NCBI GenBank assembly: GCA_002007465.1 | Contig: LNAC01000065.1 | Coordinates: 1,350,570-1,414,569 of the forward strand | Direction of reading: 5' to 3' | Length of the DNA: 64,000 bases | Source: Ailurus styani | Lineage: Eukaryota > Chordata > Mammalia > Carnivora > Ailuridae | In this document: positions 11,461 through 22,914 of the stretch, in pieces | Position numbering within the stretch: the stretch's first letter is position 1 | Layout of the letters: each line of letters begins with the position of its first letter | Position numbers and translations under genes: made by a program | The notes under the pieces: model-generated | The model's input: only the letters and a program-made list of their open reading frames with translations | What the model was told of the DNA's origin: nothing | Databases searched by the model: none

Positions 11461-11570
11461 AACTTCTCTATAACTCAGTTTTCTCATCTCTAAAAATGGG
11501 GATAATAATCAAGAGAGTGTTCTAGGGTTAAATTAGATCATGCCTGTAACATGCTATATACAGTGCATAG
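11461..11570 (+). mobile_element. MIR fragment
   Basis: ACTTCTCTATAACTCAGTTT, TCATCTCTAAAAATGGGG and ATAATAATC followed by AAATTAGATCATGCCTGTAA is the core of a sense MIR element. Confidence 0.6.
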
Positions 11571-12290
11571 GGTCCCAGCTAGCACCTTTATACAAATCAG
11601 AAAAGGAGCCCCTCCAGATAGATAAATTAAAAGAGGTACCACCTCTGGCCAATGAGTCAGAGGAGGTTACCCTTTCTAGGTCTATGCTTCACATCCCAGA
11701 ACTTGGCAAACAGAGCTTGGCAGATTTCACTCACACCTTTGGAGGCCCCCTTGGCTGACCCATGTGGGTGGCCCTGATCACATCTGATGCACAGTGAATG
11801 CTCCACCAAACCTTAGCTCATGTGAGGCTGTGTAGTGTAGTGATTAAATCCATGGCCTCTGAAATCAGACTTAGATGTAGAATTGTTGAGTTGTGAAGTT
11901 GGTCTTCAACACTCTCCCTTCTCCTTCTAGAACCCCAGCTTCCTCCTGAAGCATCCCTGCTCTCATCCATCTTATCTGAAGGAATGGGACACAGACAGAC
12001 AGTTCAGGAAGCAAAGCTGGGCAAGTCCTGATTAGATAGGCTATTTCCCTGGGAGCAAGACCTTTGAGAGGGAGAGTCTGGTAGAACCATTGAGCCCCAC
12101 CCTTGAATGCTAGCTGTGAATCAATAGAAAGTGTGTACAGGGAGAATGACCTTGTATTTACTACTGATCTTACCTGAAATTTCACATTCCCAGTGCATGG
12201 TAAGGACTCAAAATTGTTTTATTGAAAGTCATATGATAATTTCTTTCGGAGCAGAGGCCATGTGTTAAGTTCCTTTAATCTCTGCAATGT
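11571..12290. other. unassigned intronic sequence
   Basis: No repeat or exon recognised. The antisense open frame 11871-12185 (104 codons) shows no domain signature. Confidence 0.35.
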
Positions 12291-12294
12291 CAGA

Positions 12295-12530
12295 CATATC
12301 ATATGCATTTAGTAAGCATGCACTCAGTATAATAACATCATTGGTATTGCATTTTTCAAGATACTTTCTTGGAACTGCTTCATTCTGTTTTCACCACAAC
12401 CTTATGAAATAGGCGAAAGACCCAATTGGGGGTCAATGTTACAGATGAGGAAGAGGAGACCCAGGAGGGCTCATGGCCTGCCCATGATTACATGGTTGAC
12501 AGGAGGTAGAAGCTGACCAGGAGCCCAGGC
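12295..12530 (-). mobile_element. MIR/L2-like fragment, antisense
   Basis: TTCACCACAACCTTATGAAATAGG, then TTACAGATGAGGAAGAGGAGAC and CATGATTACATGGTTGACAGG follow the order of a reversed MIR. Confidence 0.55.
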
Positions 12531-13038
12531 CTTCATCCTGATTCCATGTCTCCTGATGATGCCAGAGATTCTCTAAGACCAGTTGGCAGGCCAGTGCTAG
12601 GACATGAAAGAATTTTCAATAATCCTCAAAGAGATTAGAAAAAAAAGATAGATGGAGTGTTCATTTTTCATAAAGCTAAACTTACTTAATTTTAAAAGCT
12701 CTCCTTTATTGAGACTATGACCTTTTTAATTTTATGTAAAAATATTTCTTCTTTTAAGTGTTTCTAGGTAAGAATTGTTATTTATTTGACATACTAAAAG
12801 TTGTCAAGCCAGTCCCCCCAAGCTTCTTGATATTTTACTGGTGTGTAAAATCCAAAAGACTGGGAAGCCCTGTACAATACCACACCATATCTTCCGAATA
12901 AATAAATGAATGGAAGCTGTAAGAAACTAAAAGTCTTTATCCCACCAGTTTACTTAAGAGAGGTATCCAAACTAGAGAGATTAAATTGGAAAAGCCTGGA
13001 TTCAGTTTCAAATTGGGTCATCTTTGGAAGTGGGCGGC

Positions 13039-13055
13039 GGGGGGGGGGGGGGGGG
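13039..13055 (+). repeat. 17-base G homopolymer
   Basis: An uninterrupted G run preceded by GGGCGGC lies 99 bp before the acceptor of LRR exon B. Length may be uncertain because such tracts sequence poorly. Confidence 0.9.
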
Positions 13056-13154
13056 CAAGGAAAAGAGGTCAGACTCTGAAGTAAGTGGACTGAGTTTCTT
13101 TGTGTAACCATGCTTGGCACAATGCCATTTTGATTTGTCATTTTCTTTGGCCAG

Positions 13155-13261
13155 CCTGATCACATACTCTGCTCACTTAAGGGAAATTGACCTCGGAAAC
13201 AATGCCCTGGGAGAAATGGCTGCTGCTGACATACTTGAAGCACTGAGAGCCAGAAGGACAG
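13155..13261 (+). CDS. leucine-rich-repeat exon B, unassigned gene
   Basis: This 107-bp exon has acceptor TTTTCTTTGGCCAG and donor GACAG|GTAGAG. It begins at codon position 3, exactly complementing exon A, and ends after position 1. Together the two exons add 243 bp and preserve the phase on both sides. The product contains LREIDLGNNALGE, a second LxxLxLxxN motif, followed by the helical stretch AAADILEALRARR. That helix is typical of the convex face of ribonuclease-inhibitor-like repeats. The spacing between the two LRR cores is about 37 residues, longer than the usual 28, because of the charged loop in exon A. No premature stop or frameshift is seen. The next exon should start with two bases completing a GNN codon; the only candidate I noticed is the weak one at 15093. 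Confidence 0.68.
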
Positions 13262-13483
13262 GTAGAGTGTTTGTGGTTTGTGTTCCCTTCCACTAGTCCA
13301 CGTTTACTCACCCCTAAATGCTACACTGCTCACAGCTCTTCTTTTTTCATCAAATAACTGGCCTGAGCTATGTGATGACCAGTAATACTGTCATAAACCG
13401 CCTACCCTTGTGTCCATTTGCTCAGTGATTTTCACAGAGCTCACAAACTTTTATGATGTCATAAGTCGTCTTTGATCAAAGCA

Positions 13484-13925
13484 CAGTAGTCTCCCCTTAT
13501 GCACGGGGGACATGTTCCAAGATCCCCAGTGGATGCCTAAAACTGCAGGTAGGACCAAACCCTATATATACTGTGTTTTTTTCCTACACGAGCATACCTG
13601 TGAGAGTTTAATTTATAAATAGGCACCGTAAGAGATTAACAATAATAAACAGTAAGCTAGAATACTTACGATAATATACTGTAATAAAAGTTAGGTGAAT
13701 GTGGTCTCTCTCTCAAAATATCTTACTATACCATACTCGCTCTTCTTCTTGTAATGGTGAACAATGACAAAACCTGTATGAAGAGACGAAGGGTGGGGAA
13801 TAACACAGTGGCATTATGCGACTACTGACCTTCTGATGATTCTGCAGAAGGAAGACCATCTGCTTCCTGACCATGGGTAACTGGAGCTGTGGAAAGAGAA
13901 AGCACAGATTAGGGGAGGGATGCTG
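13484..13925 (+). mobile_element. Tigger-type (TcMar) non-autonomous DNA transposon
   Basis: Starts CAGTAGTCTCCCCTTATGCA and ends ATTAGGGGAGGGATGCTG, imperfect terminal inverted repeats. Internal TCCAAGATCCCCAGTGGATG, TATATATACTGTG and CTCAAAATATCTTACTATAC match the Tigger3/4 type as I remember it. There is no transposase gene. Confidence 0.85.
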
Positions 13926-14343
13926 TAAGGAATATTCTCTGAGGGACCCTCTCTTATTCTGTATTTCCCCCCACAACCCAACCTGCAGATTTTTTTCCCA
14001 GACAGCAATTGGAACATTCAAGCTACATCCCTTATACGATTCTGACTTGCTTGCTGGACCGTCAAAGATTGCTTAAATTGTGACTGACATCGGGAGAGCA
14101 TGAAGGGTCCCTTATGACCGTGTAATCCTTTGAAAATGAGAAAAATCACATATGGAATGAGTTATTTATTTAACATGGGCCAACCCTGCCCTCCTGCTTT
14201 CATTAATATGCACGACCAGAATTAATAGCCATTCTTAATGCTGACAGAAGGTGAGGAAGCGGCATTTAAAATAAAGCTCAATGAAAGATGTTGTAAACAG
14301 ATTTGAACATGCAAATTTAGTGATAAGAAAGGGGGAAAGACAT
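13926..14343. other. unassigned sequence
   Basis: No gene or repeat recognised between the Tigger element and the next SINE. Confidence 0.35.
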
Positions 14344-14540
14344 GGGGCACCTGGGTGGCTCATTCAGTTCAGTTAAGCGGCTGCTTTCGGCTCAGGTCAT
14401 GCTCCCAGGGTCCTGGGATTGAGTCCCGCATCAGGCTCCCTGCTCAGCAGAGTCAGCTGCTTCTCCCTCTGCTTGCCACTCTGCCTACTTGTGCTCATTC
14501 CCACTCTCTCTCTCTACCAAATAAATAAATAAAATCTCAA
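14344..14540 (+). mobile_element. CAN-SINE
   Basis: GGGGCACCTGGGTGGCTCAT head, GGCTCAGGTCATGCTCCCAG, and AATAAATAAATAAAATCTC tail. It is moderately diverged. Confidence 0.93.
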
Positions 14541-15807
14541 ATAGATAAATAAGAATAAATAGGGGGACAGACTTATGTAAGATTGATAAATCACAGACCT
14601 GTACCGCTGAAACCGGTAATACATTACATGTTATTTAAATGAATTTGAATTTTAAAAAGGGGGAGGAAGAAATTTTGTCATTATCTGGCAGGTTACATGG
14701 AGAGAATTAAGTAGTAAAAGCATTGGATTGGTCTTTATAATTTCTTCAGTAAAATGACCTTAGAGACATGGCATAGTTTTAGACTGCATTTTTTTCTAAC
14801 ACTGGCAGTTTTAGAGAGAAGAATTACAATATTATTGTCTACCGTGTTGCCATTTTTAAACCAAAACCACTGCATCATCATTTCTTCACAGCCTACCAAA
14901 CGATCCCAAGATTTTTGAATTATCCCTTTATTTTGGAGAAACAGAACATCTACTTCCTAGTTCATTTGAGTTGAATTGCAATGGAGTTGCAATGGAAAAT
15001 GCAATGGAATTATTCTTTTAAAATGAATTTAAATTTAACTTTAAGCTCAATAGGCTGAAAGCATGTTGGTGACTTCATTTGGTTTTCCTTAGCACCATGG
15101 TCACTTTCTCACCACACCCTGTGGCAGAAGACATTATTAAAGGCTGTAGGCAATCTTCAGATCATTACTGTAGTGAGCGCTAATGATGGACAGTCTCAGC
15201 TGATTTGACGGAAAATTATTCTCATCAAGTACTTATTTGGGGCTGCAAAACATTGTGCTTGCTTAGTAAATGGTTCAATTTGTGTGAAAAGGAAAGATAA
15301 TTATAAACATCCACCTGAAAATATAGCTTTTCATTTAAAAAGCATTAAAAAGCAATGTATAGTTCAAGAAAGCATTTTTTCCCCAAATATAGTAGTATAT
15401 ATCATGAGTAGCTTAAATGCATCCACATTTTGAACCAAAATAATTATGGCATGTTTCCAATGGAGCACTTAAGATTGTTAGTTTGAACACCAAGAAAGAC
15501 TCCTCAAAACAGAGTTAGCTGATTGGATTCTACAGGGAAATCTCTTGCCATTTAGCCTTAATGGCATCCTTTTAAACATTAAAGCAATTAGTAATATCAC
15601 TGATTAAACAACTAATGTTCTTCTTTTGATTGCTTTTGTGTTCTTATCATTTGAAAGTTAACAAGCTAATTTCTAATCCTGATTCTATTTCTTTCATGAA
15701 ATCCAAATTAACAGCCCAAAGTCATTTATTTATCTACCAAGGAATTCTTAACGAACTACCTTTAATGATGGAACACACACACACAATGAAAGCTTTCTCA
15801 GAAACAT
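14541..15807. other. unassigned sequence downstream of LRR exon B
   Basis: AT-rich, with no repeat family recognised. It contains the weak candidate exon at 15093-15208. Confidence 0.35.
15093..15208 (+). other. weak candidate terminal exon of the LRR gene
   Basis: The acceptor-like TTTGGTTTTCCTTAG precedes a frame that, joined in the phase set by exon B, reads 38 codons and then stops at TGA 15206-15208. The product includes LLKAVGNLQIITVVSAND and has no LRR core. A 38-codon run without a stop is unremarkable by chance, and another frame in the same place is also open, so this is only a hint. Confidence 0.18.
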
Positions 15808-15824
15808 CAGCAACCTCACTTGTT

Positions 15825-16040
15825 TTTAGTTTTAGTTTTTGTTTTTTTAAGATTTTATTTATTTATCTGAGAGAAAGAGAGATAGCCTAAGAGGTAGCAA
15901 GAAAGGGTGCAAGTGTGGTGGAGATGGAGAAGCAGACTCCCCACTGAGCAGGGAACCCAATGAGGGGCTTGATCCCAGAACCCTAAGATCATGACCTGAA
16001 CTGAAGGCAGATGCTTAACTGACTGAGCCACCCAGGCACC
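15825..16040 (-). mobile_element. CAN-SINE, antisense
   Basis: Perfect 17-bp duplication CAGCAACCTCACTTGTT at 15808-15824 and 16041-16057. Contains GATCATGACCTGAACTGAAG and reversed head CCACCCAGGCACC. Confidence 0.96.
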
Positions 16041-16214
16041 CAGCAACCTCACTTGTTACCAATTTAAAAAAAAAAAAAGTTTAGCAGAGGGAGAAACTGC
16101 TGTCTACATCTTATAGGGCTTCTTTTTTACTAATTAAAAAAAAAGAAGACTTCAAGGTCATTTCATTTATCCATTCATATTTATCTGTTTATTTCAACAT
16201 TAATTTATTAAATG

Positions 16215-16615
16215 CTATAGAACAAGCAAAGGGGCCCGCAGGGACCAGTGAGCCAAAAGCAAACAGGCTCATTAAATGACCTGCCTTGAAATAGCCATAG
16301 ACCCTAACTTACCAGCCTAACTGGTTGACCAATTACAACCAGGCACAGGTCCTAAAATTACCAAAAAAGGGATAATTCCGTAAGTTCCCTGTCTCCTCAC
16401 TCTGCCCTATAACTGTGGCTCCTCGCCACTGCCTGGTAGCAGACAGTCTCTCCTTTGCTGTTCTGTCCACCCCTCTCTTGCAATGTATTCAATAAACTTT
16501 TATCTCTTTTGTTCTACCTTTGGTGAATTCTCTCGCCATCCATGTTGCCAGCCTCCACCCAATCAGAGCAACCCACATTTGGTGGCCTGTGTATTTGATT
16601 GGGACACCCTACAAA
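16215..16615 (+). mobile_element. LTR-like element (class I ERV type), probably solo
   Basis: About 400 bp with CTCTGCCCTATAACTGTGGC, an AATAAA signal in ATTCAATAAACTTTTATCTC near 16488, a downstream T-rich block, and CACATTTGGTGGCCTGTG just after. That arrangement (promoter-like block, poly-A signal, U5, then a TTTGG motif) is that of a gammaretrovirus-like LTR. No gag, pol or env remnants were seen nearby, so it is likely a solitary LTR. Exact ends and target duplication are not resolved. Confidence 0.5.
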
Positions 16616-16850
16616 TGCCAGGCCTTGTTTGAGCTGAGCAGTGACTCCCTGCTTTCATGGGTCTTACTTCCTAGTGGATGACAGACAGTAAACTATATAG
16701 GGAAATAAAATATATATTATTGTATATCATTTGGGGATCATGCTTAAGGAGAAAAATAAAGCAAAAAAGGGAGATAAAGCATGTTTATCAGGGGATGGGA
16801 AGTTTAGTTAGGATAGCCAGAGAAGGCTGCATTAAGAAGGAACATTTGAG

Positions 16851-17051
16851 GGCGCCTGGGTGGCTCAGTGGGTTAAAGCCGCTGCCTTCGGCTCAGGTCA
16901 TGATCTCAGCATCCTGGGATCGAGCCCTGCGTCGGGCTCTCTGCTCAGCAGGGAGCCTGCTTCCTCTTCTCTTCTCTCTCTGCCTGCCTCTCTGCCTACT
17001 TGTAATCTCTCTCTGTGTGTGTCAAATGAATAAATAAAATCTTAAAAAAAA
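16851..17051 (+). mobile_element. CAN-SINE, young
   Basis: GGCGCCTGGGTGGCTCAGTG head and AATAAATAAAATCTT tail. The 17-bp duplication AAGAAGGAACATTTGAG (16834-16850) and AAGAAAGAACATTTGAG (17052-17068) differs at one base. Confidence 0.96.
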
Positions 17052-17068
17052 AAGAAAGAACATTTGAG

Positions 17069-17652
17069 TAAAGACAGGAAGGTGTGTGGGAGCAAGCCAC
17101 GTAGATACCTGGGAAAAGAGTGGTCCAGGTAAGCAGAACAGCAGGTGCAAAGGCTTATGGCAAGAGGCTAGCTGGTGTGTTCTAAAACCAGTGTGGAAGC
17201 CAGTATGGCTGGAGTGGAATGAGAAAGAATGGGAGGGTAGTAGGACAAAAAAATTCCAAGAAGTAAGCATGGGGGGCCAAGGGCCTTTCTAGGCAATTAT
17301 GAAGACTTTGGTTTTTAACTTTACTAAGATTGAAAGGCATTGGAGAATTTTGAGGGGAGTGACTGGATCTGACCCACATCTTAACAGGATTACCCCAGTT
17401 CTATGCTGAAAACAGATTTGAGGAGAGGATAAAAGAAGGAAGACCAGTTAGGGAGTTTTCTCTGGAAAAATTAAAGAGAGCCTCTCAGCAGACCCAGGAC
17501 ACCCAGCATGACAGAGAATGAGGATGACGTAAAAAGCTGAAAAGAGGAGGATTAGGGGAAATTCTATACACTGAACACAAGACTCAGCCTTTACTATTAC
17601 CTGAGCCACCTTTGTCTGCCCTGCTTCTGGAGGCCGATAGCCCTGGAGAAGA
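17069..17652. other. non-coding, ancient interspersed repeat likely
   Basis: GTGCAAAGGCTTATGGCAAG, GAAGACTTTGGTTTTTAAC and GGCATTGGAGAATTTTGAGG follow a pattern common in old mammalian repeats whose family I cannot name. No gene. Confidence 0.35.
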
Positions 17653-17666
17653 CTGGGGTATTCTTT

Positions 17667-17872
17667 TTATTGATTGATTGATTGATTTACTTTGAGAGAG
17701 AGCATGTATGAGAGAGCAGGTGTGGAGGGGGGAGGGCAGAGAGAGAGGGAGAGAGAATCTTAAGCAGGCTCCATCCACACGTGGAGCCCAACACAGGACT
17801 TGATCTCTGAGATTATGACCTGAGCCCAAATCAAGAGTCAGATACTTAACCAGCTGAGCCACCCAGGCGCCT
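17667..17872 (-). mobile_element. CAN-SINE, antisense
   Basis: Perfect duplication CTGGGGTATTCTTT at 17653-17666 and 17873-17886. The tail side carries a TGAT tandem (ATTGATTGATTGATTGATTT) in place of the usual TTTA array. Confidence 0.95.
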
Positions 17873-17886
17873 CTGGGGTATTCTTT

Positions 17887-18831
17887 GATAAAACAAATAG
17901 CCCCAGAGAAAGGAACAACAGATGCTGACCCCTGGCCCTGCCCTCCTCATTCAAAAAAGCCCAGCAGCTAAGCAAGCCCTGCTCACAGGAGCTTCCCATC
18001 AGCCTTTGGATACTTCATGCTTCACTGTGAACAGAAGCCTGAGAATCTCCAGACACTTGACGCAAGTCTTCAACATAGGAAACCAAGCCTGAAACACAGA
18101 GACAAAGAGAACTCTGAAGACAGAGAGACAATACAGAATATTTAAAAAAATAAATCAGTTACAACTTCCCCCAGGGAAACAGAAGATGATACATCTGTAA
18201 AACAAGAGGATGCTAGGAAAAAAGAATAATTGGGCAAATAAGAAAAAGTTATTGGCAAATAAAGATGATAGCCAAAATAAAAATTTCAAAACAAATGTTG
18301 AAAGATGAAGTCGAGCAAGTCTTTAAAAAGTAGAACGAAAAATTGGTGAGACTATATGAGAGAGGATCAGTCTGTGAACACCAGCATTTAACTTATAGTT
18401 CAGAAAGAGAGCAGAGAAGAGCGGGGAGAGGGCATTATCAAATAATCATCAAATACATCAGGAACTTTCCCTGAACCAGCAGACATAAATCTGCATATTG
18501 AAAGAGCCCACTGAGTGCCCAGCAACAGGGAATGATAAATGCTACATCACCATGACACTTAGAACACTGGGAACGAAGGGGAGAATCTAACAACTTAAGA
18601 TAAATACTGTACATTCTATACGAAGGACTGGGAATCAGAGTGACATCAGACTTCTGACTGGAAGCTAGCAACTCTGGGGCACTGACATGACAACTCTGTG
18701 AAAACTCTATTCATTTCCAACTCCTAACCAGGTACGAGGATGAAGTAAAGACGTTTTTAGCACACAAGAACTCAAACTGTGTGCCTCCTCTGTTTCCTAG
18801 GAAGCTCCCAGAGAATACATTTGAGCAAAGT
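17887..18831. other. unassigned sequence
   Basis: A-rich in places (18130-18330). I recognise no gene or named family. Confidence 0.35.
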
Positions 18832-18848
18832 AAGAGTAAAGCACAAAG

Positions 18849-19047
18849 GGCGCCTGGGTGGCTCAGTGGGTTAATGCCTCTGCTTTCGGCTCAGGTCATG
18901 ATCTCAGGGTCCTGGGATCGAGGCCCGCATCGGGCTCCCTGCTCGGTGGGGAGCCTGCTTCCCCCTCTCTCTCTCTGCCTGCCTCTCTGCCTCCTTGTGA
19001 TCTCTCTCCCTCTGTGAAATAAATAAATAAAATCTTTAAAAAAAAAA
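18849..19047 (+). mobile_element. CAN-SINE, young
   Basis: Perfect 17-bp duplication AAGAGTAAAGCACAAAG at 18832-18848 and 19048-19064. Head GGCGCCTGGGTGGCTCAGTG. Confidence 0.97.
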
Positions 19048-19363
19048 AAGAGTAAAGCACAAAGATGAAGAATGAGAATCCTGAAATCAGGAGAGCCAAT
19101 GTAGAAAAGTAGAAAAGGGAATCCCAGATGACGGTTGAGGGTCAGAACTAGTCCTAACTGGAGCAGAGAAATAGAAGACTTTGGAAAGGAGGAAAACTGC
19201 AGTAAAAACTGAATAGAGCACTGGAAATACTTAAGTTTTTTGCAAGAAATACGGGTGTATGACAAAGAAAGGAAATTGGGGGAAATACTTAGAATAGGTA
19301 CACAGAAAACAATGCAAAAGAAAAATTAAGACAATTATTAACTTAGAAGAAAGTTATATAAGT

Positions 19364-19471
19364 GGCGCACCTGATTGGCTCGGTCAATATAAGAGTGTGT
19401 GACCCCTGATCTTGGAGTTGTACATTCAAGCTGGGTGTAAAGGTTACTTAAAAATAAAATCTTAAATAAAA
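19364..19471 (+). mobile_element. short, old-type CAN-SINE
   Basis: Only about 108 bp: GCACCTGATTGGCTCGGTCA, CCTGATCTTGGAGTTGTACA, GGGTGTAAAGGTTACTTAAA. It lacks the CT-rich section, as in older short SINEC variants. Confidence 0.8.
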
Positions 19472-19635
19472 TCTTTTTAAAAATTTTATGAAAAAGGGAA
19501 ACACTGTGAACAAAATGTATATGACCGTTCTAGTCAATACGCCAAGTGTTGATTTAACTAAAAATTGTGAAATATCACTATTGGGAGGTTTGGTGAAAGG
19601 AAGTGATAACAGTCAATATATAAAATTTTTACTGG

Positions 19636-19829
19636 AGGGGCACCTGGGTGGCTCAGTCGTTAAGTGTCTGCCTTCAGCTCAGGTCATGATCCCAGTGTCC
19701 TGGGATCGAGCCCTGCTCAGTGGGAAGCCTGCTTCTCCCTCTCCCACTACCCCTGCTTGTGTTTCCTCTCTCGCTGTCTCTCTCTCCATCAAATATATAA
19801 ATATAATCTTTTTAAAAGGTAAATAAATG
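19636..19829 (+). mobile_element. CAN-SINE
   Basis: Head GGGGCACCTGGGTGGCTCAG; flanked by TTTTACTGGA at 19626-19635 and 19830-19839. Confidence 0.94.
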
Positions 19830-20124
19830 TTTTACTGGAAATACCAAATAATATAAAAAGCACTTTGTTTGAAATGAGGCAGTGAATCTCATGAAAAACA
19901 GGTGAGTGAATTAAGAGTGGTTGTCTCTGGAGAAGACCACTGGGGGTGTTGAGGGGAGAGGCAAGGGTCTGTCGTTTTTCATTATAAACTTTTTTAGCCC
20001 TATTTAATTTTTAGCTATAGGTATGCGTTACTTTGTTCATGTTTTTAGAAAATTGAAAACTGGCTAGCTTTCTACCATGTGATTCATTGTTACGTAATTG
20101 CATGTCAGTATCTAATACTATCTT

Positions 20125-20325
20125 TTTTTAAAGATTTTATTTATTAGAGAGATAGAGAGAGAGAGAGAGAAAGAGAGAGAGAGCACGAGTGGGGGGGAGG
20201 GGCAAAGGGACAAGCAAACTCCCCACTGAGTGCAGAGCCTGACTTGGGGCTTGATCCCAGGACCCTGGGATCATGACCTGAGCTGAAGGCAGATGCTTAA
20301 ACAGCTGAGCCACCCAGGCGCCCAA
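20125..20325 (-). mobile_element. CAN-SINE, antisense
   Basis: Perfect 16-bp duplication TATCTAATACTATCTT at 20109-20124 and 20326-20341. Contains an expanded GA tract near 20147-20183. Confidence 0.96.
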
Positions 20326-20341
20326 TATCTAATACTATCTT

Positions 20342-22260
20342 AAGTCACCTCAGCTTCCACGAAGGAGTTGAGGCCTCATACACTCTATAAAGCATTTATG
20401 AATGGCTAGAGTTTTATAAAGAAGTGAAAAGGATGACCAAAAAGTGTGGTTCCAGGAATATGACAGTCTTTTGAGGGTGTGGCTGTCATGTGAATCCTCT
20501 GAAACCTCCGGCCGGCCGCCCTGCCACACTACTGGCCCCATTTCAGGTGGTTTCCAGCCCCCAACACTCCTCACAGCCTGAGCATCTCCCTCCTAACCAT
20601 CCCAGTGGTCAAGACTTTGGGCTTTGTTTTCTTACTGAAACTCCCGTCTTCCTCTACATTTGAACCTGTCTTCTTTTTTTCAGCTCTGAGCTTTTTTTTT
20701 CCTCCCTGACGGTGATTTCTTCCTATTTGGTATTAAATTCTTTATCAGTTAGAGATGATATTTGGCTTCATGGAACAGGACCAGATATAGTGACTTAATC
20801 AGGTAGAGGACGACTGGGACAGTATAGACACATCCCAGCATCATGCCTTTCTCTTTCTCCACCATCAGCCTTAGCAGGTGGTTTCATCCTCATAGCTGTA
20901 AGGTGGCTGCTTCACTGAGAGCCTCCCATCTCCATTCCAGACCAGAAGAAGGAAGGGACAAGGAGAAAGTACTGGTACCTGAATGAGGAAGTCTCAGAAA
21001 TCCCCACCACAATTAAGCTTATTTCCAGGTGGTCAGAAGCATGTCACATACCCATCCCTAATTTTTAGCTGGGCACATTGCTACCCTAAGAAAAATCTGA
21101 GCTCTGTTAGAAAATAAAGTCAGAAAAGGTATTAGTAAGGGATCTAGAAGTATTTGCCTCAAGCTCCTTTAGATTATGATCAATAGGTCAACTGATCTAC
21201 ACCAGACATGGTCAAAGGCCTCTGAAGCCAGTGACCCCTCCAGAGTACCCCAAGTGAGACACCAGGGTCTTTGTGAGACATTCCACATGGCCCCTCAAGT
21301 CATGAGCAGACCTACATCTGTATAACCTTCTGCTCTATAAGGAATCATGGCAGACACTGGGTCAAAATTAGACCCAGGAAACATGAGTGTCTCTCAATCT
21401 AGGCCACACCCCTGGGAAACTATTGCCTTAGAATTTATTACGGCCCAGCCCCACCCTGAAGTATCAGAGCAACGTTCCCCCCACAACCACACCTTTTTTT
21501 GTGATGACCCACAAGGTAGAATGACCCATGGGATAGAGTGACCACACCAAGTACCAACAAGCTCTGCTCCCCAGAGGAAAACATCCAAATAGGACGCTGA
21601 CTTTGCTTATCTTCTGGGCACATATGTACCACCCACACCCTCAGTGACACGGTTTCTGGCCCTTTCTAAGTCCTGAAATTATAAACTGTATTTGTTTCAT
21701 ACCTCCAGGTCCCTTACCCATACTCATCCACCTTACCCTTCACTACCTTTTACTGTGCCCGGCCTGATTTTTTCCCACATCTTTACATCCATTTTCATGT
21801 TTCAACCTCAACAGACCTTCTGGAGGGTCAGGCAGTTCTATTTTTAAGTCCTTATTTATAGTACATGCAGTACTATTTTTAAGGTTCTTATTTTTCCTCT
21901 CCACCATACTTCCTACTTACCTTTCTGCTTCTGGCTTCTTCCTGGTGTATCCTGACCTCCAGAAACTACAGCTTGAGGCCCCTGTGGCCCTACAGGCAGG
22001 ACCCAGACATCTGGCTAGAGGAGAAACAGGAACGGGGAGAAGGGCAAGTGCCATGGGAAATAACAGAAGGATGGGTTGACACAGCTTCTCTGAATGGCAT
22101 GCTAGGTATTTGAGTCTTATTATTCTGATCCCAATTTTGATGTGTGGGATTAGGTTTTCCACACACCACCAAGAAACTCCCAAATACTAGCTGGGTGGCC
22201 TGCAGTTCAACTCCATTCTGACCCCACCTACCTGGAGCTTAGCATCGGATTCCACAGGTT
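20342..22260. other. unassigned intergenic sequence
   Basis: No gene recognised. The 21200-21660 stretch looks LTR-like in its CA-rich style but I cannot place it. Overlapping frames of 60-88 codons on both strands here lack domain signatures. Confidence 0.3.
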
Positions 22261-22329
22261 AAGGGCTGAGTCCCACAAGACTGTCCCCTCCCCCCAACCA
22301 CCACTTCAGACATCAATAGCAAGTCCAGA

Positions 22330-22850
22330 TTGTTACCTGGGCTTCTGACTGACTGGCTCTAAACCTGAGGTTCTCATGACCCACTCCTTGGGTTTGATTA
22401 ATTGGCTAGCACAGCTAATATGACTCAGGAAACCAGTTTATTCATGACATTGCGGGGTTATTATAAAGGCTATTAAAGGGCACAAATCAATAGCCAGATG
22501 AAGAGATACAGAGGGTGAGGTCTTGAACAAAGAAGCTCTGTCCTCATGGAGTTTGGAGCCCAACATGGTGGCACGTGGAAGCATTCTGGTTTCCCAACCT
22601 GGAAGCTCTTTGAATCCCGTCCTTCGGATTTTTATGGAGGCTTTATTACATAGGCATGATTGATTAAATCATTGGCCATTGGTGATTGATTCAACCTCCG
22701 GCCCCTTTCCCCTCCCTGGAGAATAGGGGTAGGACTGAAAGTTCTAACCCTCCATCTGTGGTTCATTCCCCTGGCAACTAGCCCCCATCCTTAGGTGCTG
22801 TCCAAATGTCTCCTCATTAACATAAACTCAGGTGTGTTGGAAAGGGGCTC
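22330..22850 (-). mobile_element. ERVL-type LTR remnant, antisense (tentative)
   Basis: The run ACCTTCGG/CCCCTTTCCCCTCCCTGG (22690-22720), ACTGAAAGTTCTAACCCTCC, CCCCTGGCAACTAGCCCCCA and CATTAACATAAACTCAGGTG resembles reversed mammalian ERVL LTRs. Subfamily and ends are uncertain. Confidence 0.45.
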
Positions 22851-22914
22851 GTTCTGAATTACAAGGCACCCGTTTCATCTTTGCTGCTCTAAGGCATTTT
22901 AAGGAACTGAGAAG

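Noticed and set aside
14892..14974. Possible exon after CATTTCTTCACAG
   Set aside because: It is open for about 26 codons in the phase left by LRR exon B, but there is no LRR character or conservation evidence, and many such runs are expected by chance.
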